Shown here piece by piece: positions 25,137 to 32,874 of a stretch of DNA of 48,187 nucleotides. Position 1 is the stretch's first letter; each line of letters begins with the position of its first letter. This DNA comes from 40CM-4-65-16 sp035279785 (GTDB taxonomy: Bacteria > Chloroflexota > Dormibacteria > Dormibacterales > Dormibacteraceae): positions 1 through 48,187 of the forward strand of contig DATEHC010000112.1 in assembly GCA_035279785.1 (NCBI GenBank), given 5' to 3'. The notes under the pieces were generated by a model. The model saw nothing but the letters and a program-made list of their open reading frames with translations. It searched no databases and was not told where the DNA came from. The position numbers and the translations under genes are program-made.

Positions 25137-25302
25137 CGAGCGCGTCTCGCGCAAGCTCCGGCTCGAGGACGAGGTCATGCCGACGAGCGCGGGCAAGCTC
25201 GCGGTCTGGGGATTCCTGCGCCGCGCCCGCCGCAGGCGTAAGGCCAACGGCGCCGAATACTGGGTCCCGGCGATGTTCATGTTCGTCCGCCGGTTCGGCT
25301 AG
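25057..25302 (+). CDS. 81-residue basic unknown protein
   Basis: ATG with AGGGG 8 bases upstream. The sequence is charged in the first half (MARLEERDLRSLDRR, PDEERVSRKLR-like segment) and ends with FLRRARRRRKANG and an aromatic hydrophobic tail (YWVPAMFMFVRRFG). It could be a small nucleic-acid-binding or membrane-associated protein. A TTAAAT hexamer at about 25036 may be a -10 element. It overlaps the 24837 ORF; at least one of the two is probably real. Confidence 0.5.
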   Translation: MARLEERDLRSLDRRSMYSIFGPLDPDERVSRKLRLEDEVMPTSAGKLAVWGFLRRARRRRKANGAEYWVPAMFMFVRRFG

Positions 25303-25311
25303 CGGCCGGAT

Positions 25312-26010
25312 TCAGACCGTCGTCGCCGCGGACTCCTGCATGCGGGTCGCACGCGCGAACGGCAGATAGAGAAGGTTGAAGACCACGATCGCGGCGATCG
25401 TCAGCGAGATGATGTACCACGGCCACGGACCCATGTAGTCCAGCGCCGTCTTGGTCGGCGGCAGGTCCCGCAAGAACAAGTAGTTGCCGTTGGTGAAGTA
25501 GTCGACGACCCCGACCGCCGCGGCGTAGACGGCGGTCGCGATCGAAACCCGCATCACCGCCCTGCGCGCCGGGCGCATCCTCAGTGCCACCACGAGATAG
25601 AAGGCGCCGAGGACGAGCAGGCCGTGCTGCGCGTAGTACTGGAAGTACACCGGGTCCGGGAAGTGCCCAGGGATGCTGGGGGAGAAGAGGCCGGGCATGG
25701 TGCCGCCCAGGCCCCAGAAGTAGCTCATCTCGAAGGCAAATCTGAACCGCCACCACAGGGCGGCCGCGGCGAGGAAGCAGCCGGCCTCACAAAGGTGGAG
25801 CGGCAGGCTCCACTGCACGGTCCAGGTGCCGTTGGCGATGTTGATCGCCCACCAACCGACCTCGGCGAGCACCACCGCGACGGCGATGAAGCGGGCGCCC
25901 TGGTCCACCCAGCGCCCGGGCCAGCGCCGCGTCGCCAGCAGGACGCCGGCGATGCCGATGGCGATGACGATCACCGGCACGATGTGTTCGGCGGGTGACA
26001 TGCGCGGCAA
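25312..26010 (-). CDS. YwaF/TMEM164-like membrane protein (TIGR02206 type)
   Basis: 232 residues with about six hydrophobic helices. Family hallmarks are SLPLHLCEAG, FQYYAQHGLLV and VDYFTNGNYLFLRDLP followed by a TKTALDYMGPWPWYI stretch near the last helices. Eukaryotic TMEM164 homologues are reported acyltransferases that use a Cys and a His; here C74 and H129 occupy similar places (54 residues between them), so the bacterial protein might carry acyl groups too. That is inference, and the bacterial function is unproven. It lies 30 bases downstream of the cytochrome P450 gene on the same strand, probably co-transcribed. Confidence 0.8.
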   Translation of the reverse strand: MPRMSPAEHIVPVIVIAIGIAGVLLATRRWPGRWVDQGARFIAVAVVLAEVGWWAINIANGTWTVQWSLPLHLCEAGCFLAAAALWWRFRFAFEMSYFWGLGGTMPGLFSPSIPGHFPDPVYFQYYAQHGLLVLGAFYLVVALRMRPARRAVMRVSIATAVYAAAVGVVDYFTNGNYLFLRDLPPTKTALDYMGPWPWYIISLTIAAIVVFNLLYLPFARATRMQESAATTV

Positions 26011-26040
26011 ATTCTCGCCGATTCCCGGCGGGTTGGCGGT

Positions 26041-27360
26041 CTAGTTGTGCCTGGCGGTAGCCGTCATCGTCATCTCTCCCGCGGGCCGGAGGGTGAGCGA
26101 CGGTGCGGGCCGAACCTGGCCCGCCGAGGTGAGGCGAAAGCGCGGCAGGATCGTCGCGATCGCGATGGTGGCTTCCATGGTTGCGTAGGAGCTTCCGACG
26201 CACCTGCGCGGGCCGCTGCTGAACGGGAAGTAGGCGAACCGCGGCAGGCGGGACGCTAGGCCGCCCTCCCAGCGCTCGGGCGAGAATTGCTCCGGGTCGT
26301 CGAAGTAGGCGGGGTCGCGCTGGATCGCCCATGGGCTCATGAGCACGGTCGTTCCCGCCGGCACGCGATGCTCGCCGACCCAGGTGTCTCGCAGCGCGCG
26401 CCGCCCAAATCCGTACGCGGGCGGGTAGATGCGCAGGACTTCCTTCAACACGTTCTGCGCGTAAGGCATCCGCTCGACCAGGCCGGCCGGCGAATCTTCC
26501 GGTCCGATGTTCGACAGCTCGGCGAGCATCCTGGCCTCGATGTCGCGGCGCTCCGACAGGATGTACCACGTCCAGGAGAGAAGGCATGCGGTCGTCTCGT
26601 GTCCCGCGAAGAACACGGCGATGCAGGCGTCCCGAACCTCGCGGTCGCTCATGGGCCGGCCGCTGTCGTCTCGCGCCGCCACCAGCATCGACAGCAGATC
26701 GTCCTGCGGCTTGCGCCGCCGCTCGGTGATCGCGCGGTAGGCGATCTGGTCGAGCTCACGCATAGCCTTGAACAGCCGCATCGTCCTCAGGGTCGGCAGC
26801 GGAAAGCGAAAACGGACGGGGCTCGCGATCCGGCGGTTGAACTCGTCCATCACCGTCGCCACCAGGTCTTCGGCCACGCCCACGGCTTCGTGGAAATCGA
26901 TGCCGAACAACGTTCGCGTGACGATCTGGAGGGTCATCCGCATCATGTCGGAGTGGATGTCCCGCGTTCGTCCGGACACCCACTGCGCGCACGCGCGCCG
27001 CGCCTCGTCCGCCATCACGGCCGCGTAGACGTCGAGGCGCTCCCGGTGAAACGCGGGGAGGACGAGCTTGCGCTCATGCAGCCAGCTGTCGCTGTCCGCT
27101 AGAAGCATGCTGCTTGCGAGCAGTGGGTGCATAAGGCTCGTCAGGTAGGCCTTGCTGAAGTCGGCACGCCGGGTCATCAGCACGTCGTTCACCAGCTCCG
27201 GCCGGCTCACGACCATCACGTCGTCGGCGCCGAAACGGAAGCGCGCGGCGTCGGAGGTCTCGGCGCAACGGCGGAAGAACTCGAGCCTGTCCTGCTGGAA
27301 TTCCTCGAACGCCGCGGCCATGGGCGAAGGCCGGCGGAGGGCGAGCTGCACCGCGAGCAA
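26041..27360 (-). CDS. cytochrome P450
   Basis: 439 residues from a TTG at 27360; the frame is open further upstream, and GTG at 27351 and ATG at 27321 are alternatives. Key motifs: I-helix oxygen-binding A-G-H-E-T-T, K-helix E-V-L-R (ExxR), P-E-R-W, and the heme loop F-S-S-G-P-R-R-C-V-G with the Cys ligand near the C-terminus. No membrane anchor is seen, so it is a soluble class I-type monooxygenase needing a ferredoxin/reductase encoded elsewhere. The substrate cannot be told; the YwaF-like neighbour hints at a lipid. It is divergent from a small membrane protein gene with only 26 bases between the starts. Confidence 0.92.
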   Translation of the reverse strand: MLAVQLALRRPSPMAAAFEEFQQDRLEFFRRCAETSDAARFRFGADDVMVVSRPELVNDVLMTRRADFSKAYLTSLMHPLLASSMLLADSDSWLHERKLVLPAFHRERLDVYAAVMADEARRACAQWVSGRTRDIHSDMMRMTLQIVTRTLFGIDFHEAVGVAEDLVATVMDEFNRRIASPVRFRFPLPTLRTMRLFKAMRELDQIAYRAITERRRKPQDDLLSMLVAARDDSGRPMSDREVRDACIAVFFAGHETTACLLSWTWYILSERRDIEARMLAELSNIGPEDSPAGLVERMPYAQNVLKEVLRIYPPAYGFGRRALRDTWVGEHRVPAGTTVLMSPWAIQRDPAYFDDPEQFSPERWEGGLASRLPRFAYFPFSSGPRRCVGSSYATMEATIAIATILPRFRLTSAGQVRPAPSLTLRPAGEMTMTATARHN

Positions 27361-27386
27361 TCCTAACCGGCCATCAGACTGGGGGC

Positions 27387-27653
27387 GTGAGGGGCTTTCT
27401 GGTCGGGGTGATCCTCCTGACCGCGCTGTCCGCAAGCGTCCTCGCGCTCCGGCCGGGAGGCTTCCGCCGCCAGCTGAAGCTGGTCGCCCGACGCTTCCGC
27501 ATCGTCATCGTCCTGGGCGGCGTGTACGTCTTCGGGTCGCTGGTGTTCAGGCTCCTGTTCACCAGCGGACCCGTCAACGAATGGGGACCCGTCGTCCTTG
27601 CGGTGATACTCGCTGTCGTTTTCGTGGTCGCCGCCCGCGACCCCGCGCCCTAG
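27387..27653 (+). CDS. small three-helix membrane protein, unknown
   Basis: 88 residues from a GTG at 27387; no separate ribosome binding site, so it may be leaderless. Hydrophobic helices lie at about 3-21, 39-60 and 66-83, joined by a basic loop (RPGGFRRQLKLVARRFR), so the first loop is cytoplasmic. No family is recognised. The 3' end overlaps yceI by 4 bases. Confidence 0.65.
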   Translation: MRGFLVGVILLTALSASVLALRPGGFRRQLKLVARRFRIVIVLGGVYVFGSLVFRLLFTSGPVNEWGPVVLAVILAVVFVVAARDPAP

Positions 27654-28225
27654 CGGGTTCGGTTGCCGGCTTCCACCTGCTCGTGCGCCGGTGCAGGCAC
27701 GTCCGCAGCCTCGACGATCTCGCCCTCGATGTTGATCTGGATCTCGTTGCTCACGACGAACTTGCCGTCGAGCACCGCATCAAAGCTCATGCCGAAGTCC
27801 TTGCGGTTGATCTTCGTCTGCGCCGCGTACCCGATCCGGTGACCCATACGGGGGTCGTTGAACTCGCCGTACTTGACGAGCTCTAGCGTGACCGGCTTGG
27901 TCGTGCCCTTGATCGTGAGATCGCCGGTGACCTTGTAGCGGTCTCCGCCGGCGTGCTCGATCTTCGTGCTCTTGAACGATATGGTCGGGTACTTCGCGAT
28001 CTCGAGAAAGCTGGACGAGCGCAGGTCGTTGTCGCGCTTCTCGTTGTTTGTGCGAATGCTTGCGGTGTTGATGACGGCCTCGATCTGTGACCGCCCCGGT
28101 TCGTCGGGGTAGATGTCACCCGACGCGGTGACCTCGTTGAAATTGCCTCGCACCGTCATCATGCCGAGGTGCTTGGCGGAGAACTCCACCTGTGTATGCA
28201 TCGGGTCGAACTTCCACGTCCCCAT
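27650..28225 (-). CDS. YceI-family lipid-binding protein
   Basis: 191 residues, ATG preceded by AAGGAGG at 9 bases. YceI hallmarks are W-K-F-D-P-M-H-T-Q-V-E-F at the start, HLGMMTVRGNF, DNDLRSSSFLEIAKYPTISF and LTIKGTTKPVTLE. The fold is a lipocalin-like barrel that binds polyisoprenoid or other lipids. There is no signal peptide, so this copy should be cytosolic, unlike the periplasmic E. coli YceI. It is divergent from a MarR-family gene, a common arrangement in which the regulator controls yceI. Confidence 0.93.
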   Translation of the reverse strand: MGTWKFDPMHTQVEFSAKHLGMMTVRGNFNEVTASGDIYPDEPGRSQIEAVINTASIRTNNEKRDNDLRSSSFLEIAKYPTISFKSTKIEHAGGDRYKVTGDLTIKGTTKPVTLELVKYGEFNDPRMGHRIGYAAQTKINRKDFGMSFDAVLDGKFVVSNEIQINIEGEIVEAADVPAPAHEQVEAGNRTR

Positions 28226-28334
28226 ACAGCACGCCTCCTTGAAAGGGAATTACTGTCTGGGGCAATCGCGTGGATTCTCCATTTATTTCACTGCAAACCG
28301 ATTTAGAGGCATTCGGCCGTACACTTCAGCCCCG

Positions 28335-28832
28335 ATGAGCGGCGAGTTCGTCCCTGGTCTGCGCTTTCGCTCGCGCGCCCACGAGCTGTGGGCCTTGCTC
28401 GTCGAGTCCTTTGGCGGGTGGGAGGAGCGTATGAACGCAGCCGCCGACGGCGCCGGACTTTCGCCCGTCTCGGCGTGGGCGCTGGTGCAGCTCGACCCCG
28501 AGCACGCGATCTCGCAGAAGGAGCTTGCGGAGCGCCTGCGCTGCAACCCTTCGACGGTGGTGGACCCGACCGACCGCCTGGAAGAGCGGGGCCTGGTCGC
28601 GCGAAGACCGCATCCGACCGACCGCCGGATCAACGTGCTCACGGTGACAGCGCGAGGCCGTCAGGTGAGGGAGCAGCTCATCGCGCAACTCTTCGAACCG
28701 CCCGAGGCGCTGCGCCGCCTTCCGGCTTCAGATCAGCAGCGCTTTCGGGACGCTATGCTCGCCGCGGTCGAAAGCTTCGCGCGGCCACTGCCGCACCGCA
28801 AGGCGCCGGCCAGAGCTGATATCCCGTCCTAG
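28335..28832 (+). CDS. MarR-family transcriptional regulator
   Basis: 165 residues from the ATG at 28335; a TACACT hexamer about 10 bases before it suggests a leaderless mRNA. Winged helix-turn-helix with A-I-S-Q-K-E-L-A-E-R-L-R-C-N-P-S-T-V-V and the wing D-R-R-I-N-V-L-T-V-T, typical of MarR dimers. MarR proteins repress until they bind small aromatic or lipophilic ligands or are oxidised. The 109-base gap to the divergent yceI gene is the likely operator region, though no clear palindrome was found there. Confidence 0.9.
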   Translation: MSGEFVPGLRFRSRAHELWALLVESFGGWEERMNAAADGAGLSPVSAWALVQLDPEHAISQKELAERLRCNPSTVVDPTDRLEERGLVARRPHPTDRRINVLTVTARGRQVREQLIAQLFEPPEALRRLPASDQQRFRDAMLAAVESFARPLPHRKAPARADIPS

Positions 28833-28843
28833 CGCTCGGGGGG

Positions 28844-29389
28844 CTACTTGACCGATGTGATCCGGCCGTCAGCCCCCATGTAGAACGTGAACATCCGGCT
28901 CTCGTCGTTCTGCGTCTGACCGCTGATCTCGGCCCACGCCCGCCGCACGTCGTGCGGCTCGTTCCACGCCGCCAGCAAGGCTCCCCGGCGCACGTCGGCG
29001 CGAGTCTGCGGGATCGCCAGGGCGTTGATCGTGCCCTTGAATCGGTCGTGCGGGGTCGTCGGCCGGTCGTACTCGTAGACGTAACCGCCGTCGGCGGTCT
29101 TGTGCACGAAGTGATAGTCGCCGTCCTGGCCGATCCGGTCGGCGAAGGTCTTGTCCGAGTTGACCCCGACCGTGAGGAGACCCATCTGCAATCCACGGTC
29201 GAAGCACGCGAAGGTGCCGTTGACGGCTTTGTCAGTCGACACGGCGCTCATCACCCTTTCGGCGCAGCCCGGTCGATCGAAAGCCGCGGCCACTTGCGGT
29301 CCCGCAAACGCCAGGCCCGCGCCGACCAAAGCGCCGGCGATCACTGTGAAAATCGGCCTTCCGGAATGCGGCACGCGGATGTAGAGCAC
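28844..29389 (-). CDS. secreted or membrane-anchored protein, unknown
   Basis: 181 residues, GTG start with GGAGG at 7 bases. A hydrophobic segment (about 13-36, FTVIAGALVGAGLAFAGPQVAAA) is a signal peptide or anchor. The mature part has two cysteines (GCAERV, FACFDRG), a GDYHFVHKTADGGYVYEY strand pair and the C-terminal MFTFYMGADGRITSVK, a shape like small beta-rich secreted domains. No family is recognised. The gene stands alone on the minus strand, converging on marR with an 11-base gap. Confidence 0.72.
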   Translation of the reverse strand: MLYIRVPHSGRPIFTVIAGALVGAGLAFAGPQVAAAFDRPGCAERVMSAVSTDKAVNGTFACFDRGLQMGLLTVGVNSDKTFADRIGQDGDYHFVHKTADGGYVYEYDRPTTPHDRFKGTINALAIPQTRADVRRGALLAAWNEPHDVRRAWAEISGQTQNDESRMFTFYMGADGRITSVK

Positions 29390-29475
29390 GGCGTTTCCTC
29401 CAGTTCTTCTTAAAGGGGAAACGGCTGAGCCGCCGCGTCCGTGCTACTGCAAATGAGGGGCGTACATTGCTTGTC

Positions 29476-30291
29476 GTGCCCCAGCAGCGCGCGTACGTCT
29501 GCGCAACGTGCGGGGCGCAGTTCAAGCCGTCGGTCGATCCACCCGCGCAATGCCCGGTCTGCGAGGACGAGCGGCAGTACGTCGGCTGGGGCGGCCAGCG
29601 ATGGACGACGCTCGACGAGCTGCGCGCCAAGCATCGCAATGAGCTGCGCGACGACGCGGGTCTCCTGGGCATCGGCACGGAGCCTTCGTTTGCCATCGGC
29701 CAGCGTGCGCTGCTCGTGCGATCACCGGCCGGGAACGTGATGTGGGACTGCATCACGGTCATCGATGAGGCGGCGGTCAAAGAGGTGCGCGATGCAGGCG
29801 GTCTGCGCGCGATCGCGATCTCGCATCCGCACTACTACTCGTCGATGGTGGAGTGGAGCCGCGAGTTCGACGCGCCAGTGCTCCTGCACGAGGCCGATGA
29901 GCAGTGGGTGATGCGCCCAGATCCTTGTATCGAACACTGGTCCGGCGAGACCAAGGAGTTATGGGACGGCATGACGCTGATCCGGGCCGGCGGCCACTTC
30001 GCGGGCGGGACGGTGCTGCACCTGCCGGCGGGCGCGGACGGCCGCGGTGCGCTGCTCGCGGGCGACATCCTCCAGGTCGCGCAGGACCGGCGCTGGGTCA
30101 GCTTCATGTACAGCTTCCCCAACTACGTGCCGCTGTCGGCGGCCGAGGTCGATCGCGTCATAGGCGCTGTCGAGCCGTTCCAGTTCGATCGGATCTATGG
30201 CGCCTGGTGGGACCGCAACGTGATCTCGGGCGGGAAGGAGGCGGTTCGCCGATCGGCCGAGCGCTACAAACGCCATCTGAGCGGGTGCTAG
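29476..30291 (+). CDS. MBL-fold hydrolase-like protein with an N-terminal zinc ribbon
   Basis: 271 residues from the GTG at 29476; TTG at 29467 would add three residues. A TACATT hexamer lies about 8 bases upstream, so the mRNA may be leaderless. The N-terminal C-A-T-C and C-P-V-C form a rubredoxin/zinc-ribbon-like module. The MBL part has S-H-P-H-Y-Y-S-S instead of the standard H-x-H-x-D-H, then GGHFAGGTVLH and L-L-A-G-D-I; the Asp and last His of the first motif are missing, so metal binding must differ or be partial. The late G-A-W-W-D-R segment is typical of this subgroup of widespread MBL proteins. It precedes hemC by 22 bases, but its role is unknown. Confidence 0.8.
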   Translation: MPQQRAYVCATCGAQFKPSVDPPAQCPVCEDERQYVGWGGQRWTTLDELRAKHRNELRDDAGLLGIGTEPSFAIGQRALLVRSPAGNVMWDCITVIDEAAVKEVRDAGGLRAIAISHPHYYSSMVEWSREFDAPVLLHEADEQWVMRPDPCIEHWSGETKELWDGMTLIRAGGHFAGGTVLHLPAGADGRGALLAGDILQVAQDRRWVSFMYSFPNYVPLSAAEVDRVIGAVEPFQFDRIYGAWWDRNVISGGKEAVRRSAERYKRHLSGC

Positions 30292-30313
30292 ATTCGACAG
30301 CCGGGACCCTCGA

Positions 30314-31198
30314 ATGAACATCCGAATCGGGACACGCGGCTCGATGCTCGCCCTTGCTCAGACGGAGTGGTTCGCCAAGCGCTTGAGCGAGGTGGGCCAT
30401 GAGATCGAGCTCGTGCGCATCGTCACCGAGGGGGACACGCGGCCACCGGATACCGAGCCGGGCGAGGGGATCTTCGTGGCCGCGATCGCGCGAGCTCTTC
30501 AGCGTGGCGAGATCGACGCGGCCGTGCACAGCGCGAAGGACGTCCCGCTGGAGGAGGAGCCTGACCTGGTCATCGCGGCCTATCCGATTCGCGCCGATCC
30601 GCGCGACGCGCTCGTGACGAGGGATGGCGGGAGCGAGCTCGCGCACCTCAAGGCCGGAGCGATCGTCGGCACCGACAGCCCGCGCCGCTCGGGCTTTCTT
30701 CGCGCCGCTCGCCCCGATCTCCGGATCGAGCCCCTGCACGGCAACGTCGACACGCGACTACGGCGCCTCGACCAGGGCGACGTCGACGCAATCGTCATCG
30801 CGGCGGCCGGCCTCGACCGCTTGGCGAAGGGCGGAAGGATAGACCAGCGCCTCGAGCCGAATGCGATGCCGCCGGCTCCGGCGCAGGGTGCGCTGGCGAT
30901 TCAGGCACGAAACGAGCCGGGACTTCTGCTCGACGAGCTTCGGCTGTACGACGACGCGGACGTTCGGCTCGCGGTCGAAGCGGAGCGGTGCGTCCTTCGC
31001 GCGACCGGCGGGACATGCCGGGCGCCGGTGGGCGCCCTGGCTACCGTCAACGAGCGCGATTTCACGATGATCGTCGGCGGCGTGAACAGCGACGGGTCAG
31101 ACCTGCGGATCGACACGGTGCGCGGAAAGCGCGAAAAGGCGCAGCGCCTCGCGGAAGACGCCGGTCGCAGTCTCGCGCGGGCGGTGGCGCTGCGATGA
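30314..31198 (+). CDS. hemC: hydroxymethylbilane synthase (porphobilinogen deaminase)
   Basis: 294 residues. It joins four porphobilinogens into hydroxymethylbilane in the cytosol. Motifs: I-G-T-R-G-S-M-L-A-L-A-Q at the start, V-H-S-A-K-D-V-P with the catalytic Asp (D76), D-S-P-R-R and L-H-G-N-V-D-T-R-L-R for the cofactor phosphates, and G-G-T-C-R-A-P-V-G with the dipyrromethane-binding Cys (C235). First gene of a tight heme operon; its stop overlaps the next start (ATGA). No obvious own promoter, so transcription may come from upstream of the MBL gene. Confidence 0.96.
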   Translation: MNIRIGTRGSMLALAQTEWFAKRLSEVGHEIELVRIVTEGDTRPPDTEPGEGIFVAAIARALQRGEIDAAVHSAKDVPLEEEPDLVIAAYPIRADPRDALVTRDGGSELAHLKAGAIVGTDSPRRSGFLRAARPDLRIEPLHGNVDTRLRRLDQGDVDAIVIAAAGLDRLAKGGRIDQRLEPNAMPPAPAQGALAIQARNEPGLLLDELRLYDDADVRLAVEAERCVLRATGGTCRAPVGALATVNERDFTMIVGGVNSDGSDLRIDTVRGKREKAQRLAEDAGRSLARAVALR

Positions 31199-32874
31199 AG
31201 ACCGTGCTCGTCACGCGACCCGCGGGCGAACAGGATCCCCTCGTCGCCGAGCTGACTTCCCGTGGTTATCGCGTCGTCGCCGTGCCGACCGTCGCCACAC
31301 GGGCGGCGGCGGTCGACTGGCCCGACCTCGCCACGTTCGACTGGGTTGTGGTGACCAGCGCCGCGGGCGTGGCCACGCTGCCCGACACGCCGGCCGGTCC
31401 GCGGTGGGCCGCGGTGGGAGAAGCAACGGCCCGGGCGCTGCGCGCGAAGGGGATCGAGGTCGACCTCGTCCCCGCCGAGGCCAACGGCCTCGCCATCGCG
31501 TCGTCGCTGCCCGACGTGGCCGGGAAGCGGATCGCGCTGGTGCGCGCGTCGATGGCGGACTCGGACCTTCCGCGCGAGCTGGAGGACCGCGGCGCGATCG
31601 TGCGGGAGATCACGGCTTACGAGACGGTCGAGGGACCCGACGACTCCGCGTCCGCCCTGGAGCGCGCGCTTCAGGAGAACGAGCTGGCGGCGGTGGTGTT
31701 CGCATCCGGCTCGGCGGTGCGCGGATTCCTCAAGCTGGGCGGTCGGATCGACATCCCGGCGATCACCATCGGACCTCGAACCAGCGCCGCAGCTCGCGAG
31801 GCAGGATTCACCGTTGCGGCCGAGGCCACGGCCCAGAGCACGAAGGAGATGGCCGCCGCCGTCGAGCGGTTCATGCCGAGCTCGCCGGCGCGCCCGCGCC
31901 GCCTGCGCACCAGTCCCGCCATGCGCAGCCTCGTGCGCGAGACGCGGCTGCATCCGGGGCAGCTCATTGCGCCGCTGTTCGTGGTCGGCGGCCGGGGCCG
32001 GCGAATCGAGATCGAATCGCTGAAGGGCCACGCGCGACTTTCCGCGGACCTGGCCTTGCGCGAGGCGCACCGACTTGCCGAGCTAGGCGTCGGTGGGCTG
32101 CTGCTGTTCGGCATCCCCGAGGAGAAGGACGGGCGGGGCAGCGGCGCCGACGATCCCCGCGGCCCGGTCTCCGAGACGCTCCGGCTGCTTCGCGGCGAAG
32201 GACTTCCTCTCGCGCTGGTCGCCGACGTGTGCCTGTGCGAGTACACGTCGCACGGGCACTGCGGAATTCTCGCCGCCGGGCGCGCGCAGGGCGCACGTTT
32301 CGAAGACGTCGTCGACAACGACGCGACGCTGCCCCGGCTGGCCGCGGCCGCCGTCTCCTACGCCGAGGCCGGCGCCGACTTCGTCGGCCCGAGCGCCATG
32401 ATGGACGGCCAGGTCGCCGCCCTCCGGCATGGCCTGGACGCGGCCGGCTTCACCGAAACCGCGGTCATGGCGTACTCCTCGAAGCACGCGTCCTCTTTAT
32501 ATGCGCCGTTCCGGGAGGCGGCCGGCTCGGCCCCCAGCTTCGGCGACCGCAAGTCCTACCAGATGGATTTCGCCAACGGGCGCGAGGCTTTGCGCGAGAT
32601 GGAGATCGACGCGGCCGAAGGCGCGGACATCCTGATGGTCAAGCCGGCCCTCACTTCGCTCGACCTGCTGGCGATGGCCCGAACCAGGTTCGACCTTCCT
32701 CTCGCCGCCTACCAGGTGAGCGGTGAGGCGGCGATGATCGAAGCCGCGGCCGAGCGGGGTTGGGTCGACCGGCGGAATGCCGTGCTCGAGACCCTGACCG
32801 CGATTGCGCGCGCAGGCGCCTCCATCACCATCACGTATTTCGCGGCCGACGCCGCCGCGTGGCTGCGCGAGTGA
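31195..32874 (+). CDS. hemDB: bifunctional uroporphyrinogen-III synthase / delta-aminolevulinate dehydratase (HemD-HemB fusion)
   Basis: 559 residues in one frame. Residues 1-228 are HemD-like (closes and inverts hydroxymethylbilane to uroporphyrinogen III), with V-L-V-T-R-P at the start and ITAYETV. A P/R-rich linker (229-236) leads to HemB (237-559), which makes porphobilinogen from two ALA. HemB zinc Cys are C346, C348 and C356 (DVCLCEYTSHGHCG), and the Schiff-base lysines are K430 (YSSKHASS) and K483 (ILMVKPAL). Residues 360-367 (A-A-G-R-A-Q-G-A) are encoded exactly by the 24-base GC-rich repeat and look like an insertion before the conserved VDNDAT. The start overlaps hemC and the stop overlaps hemQ (GTGA). 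Confidence 0.95.
   Translation: MKTVLVTRPAGEQDPLVAELTSRGYRVVAVPTVATRAAAVDWPDLATFDWVVVTSAAGVATLPDTPAGPRWAAVGEATARALRAKGIEVDLVPAEANGLAIASSLPDVAGKRIALVRASMADSDLPRELEDRGAIVREITAYETVEGPDDSASALERALQENELAAVVFASGSAVRGFLKLGGRIDIPAITIGPRTSAAAREAGFTVAAEATAQSTKEMAAAVERFMPSSPARPRRLRTSPAMRSLVRETRLHPGQLIAPLFVVGGRGRRIEIESLKGHARLSADLALREAHRLAELGVGGLLLFGIPEEKDGRGSGADDPRGPVSETLRLLRGEGLPLALVADVCLCEYTSHGHCGILAAGRAQGARFEDVVDNDATLPRLAAAAVSYAEAGADFVGPSAMMDGQVAALRHGLDAAGFTETAVMAYSSKHASSLYAPFREAAGSAPSFGDRKSYQMDFANGREALREMEIDAAEGADILMVKPALTSLDLLAMARTRFDLPLAAYQVSGEAAMIEAAAERGWVDRRNAVLETLTAIARAGASITITYFAADAAAWLRE
32272..32295 (-). repeat. GC-rich short interspersed repeat, copy 1 (inside hemB)
   Basis: 24 bases identical to the reverse complement of 39819-39842. 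In this hemB frame it supplies codons 360-367. On the plus strand it begins GCCGCCGGGCGCG and ends GCAGGGCGCA. Confidence 0.8.

Noticed and set aside
25556..25580. GCCCTGCGCGCCGGGCGC, similar to the interspersed repeat
   Set aside because: It shares only part of the core and the order of the halves differs; the encoded residues fit a basic loop of the YwaF-like membrane protein.
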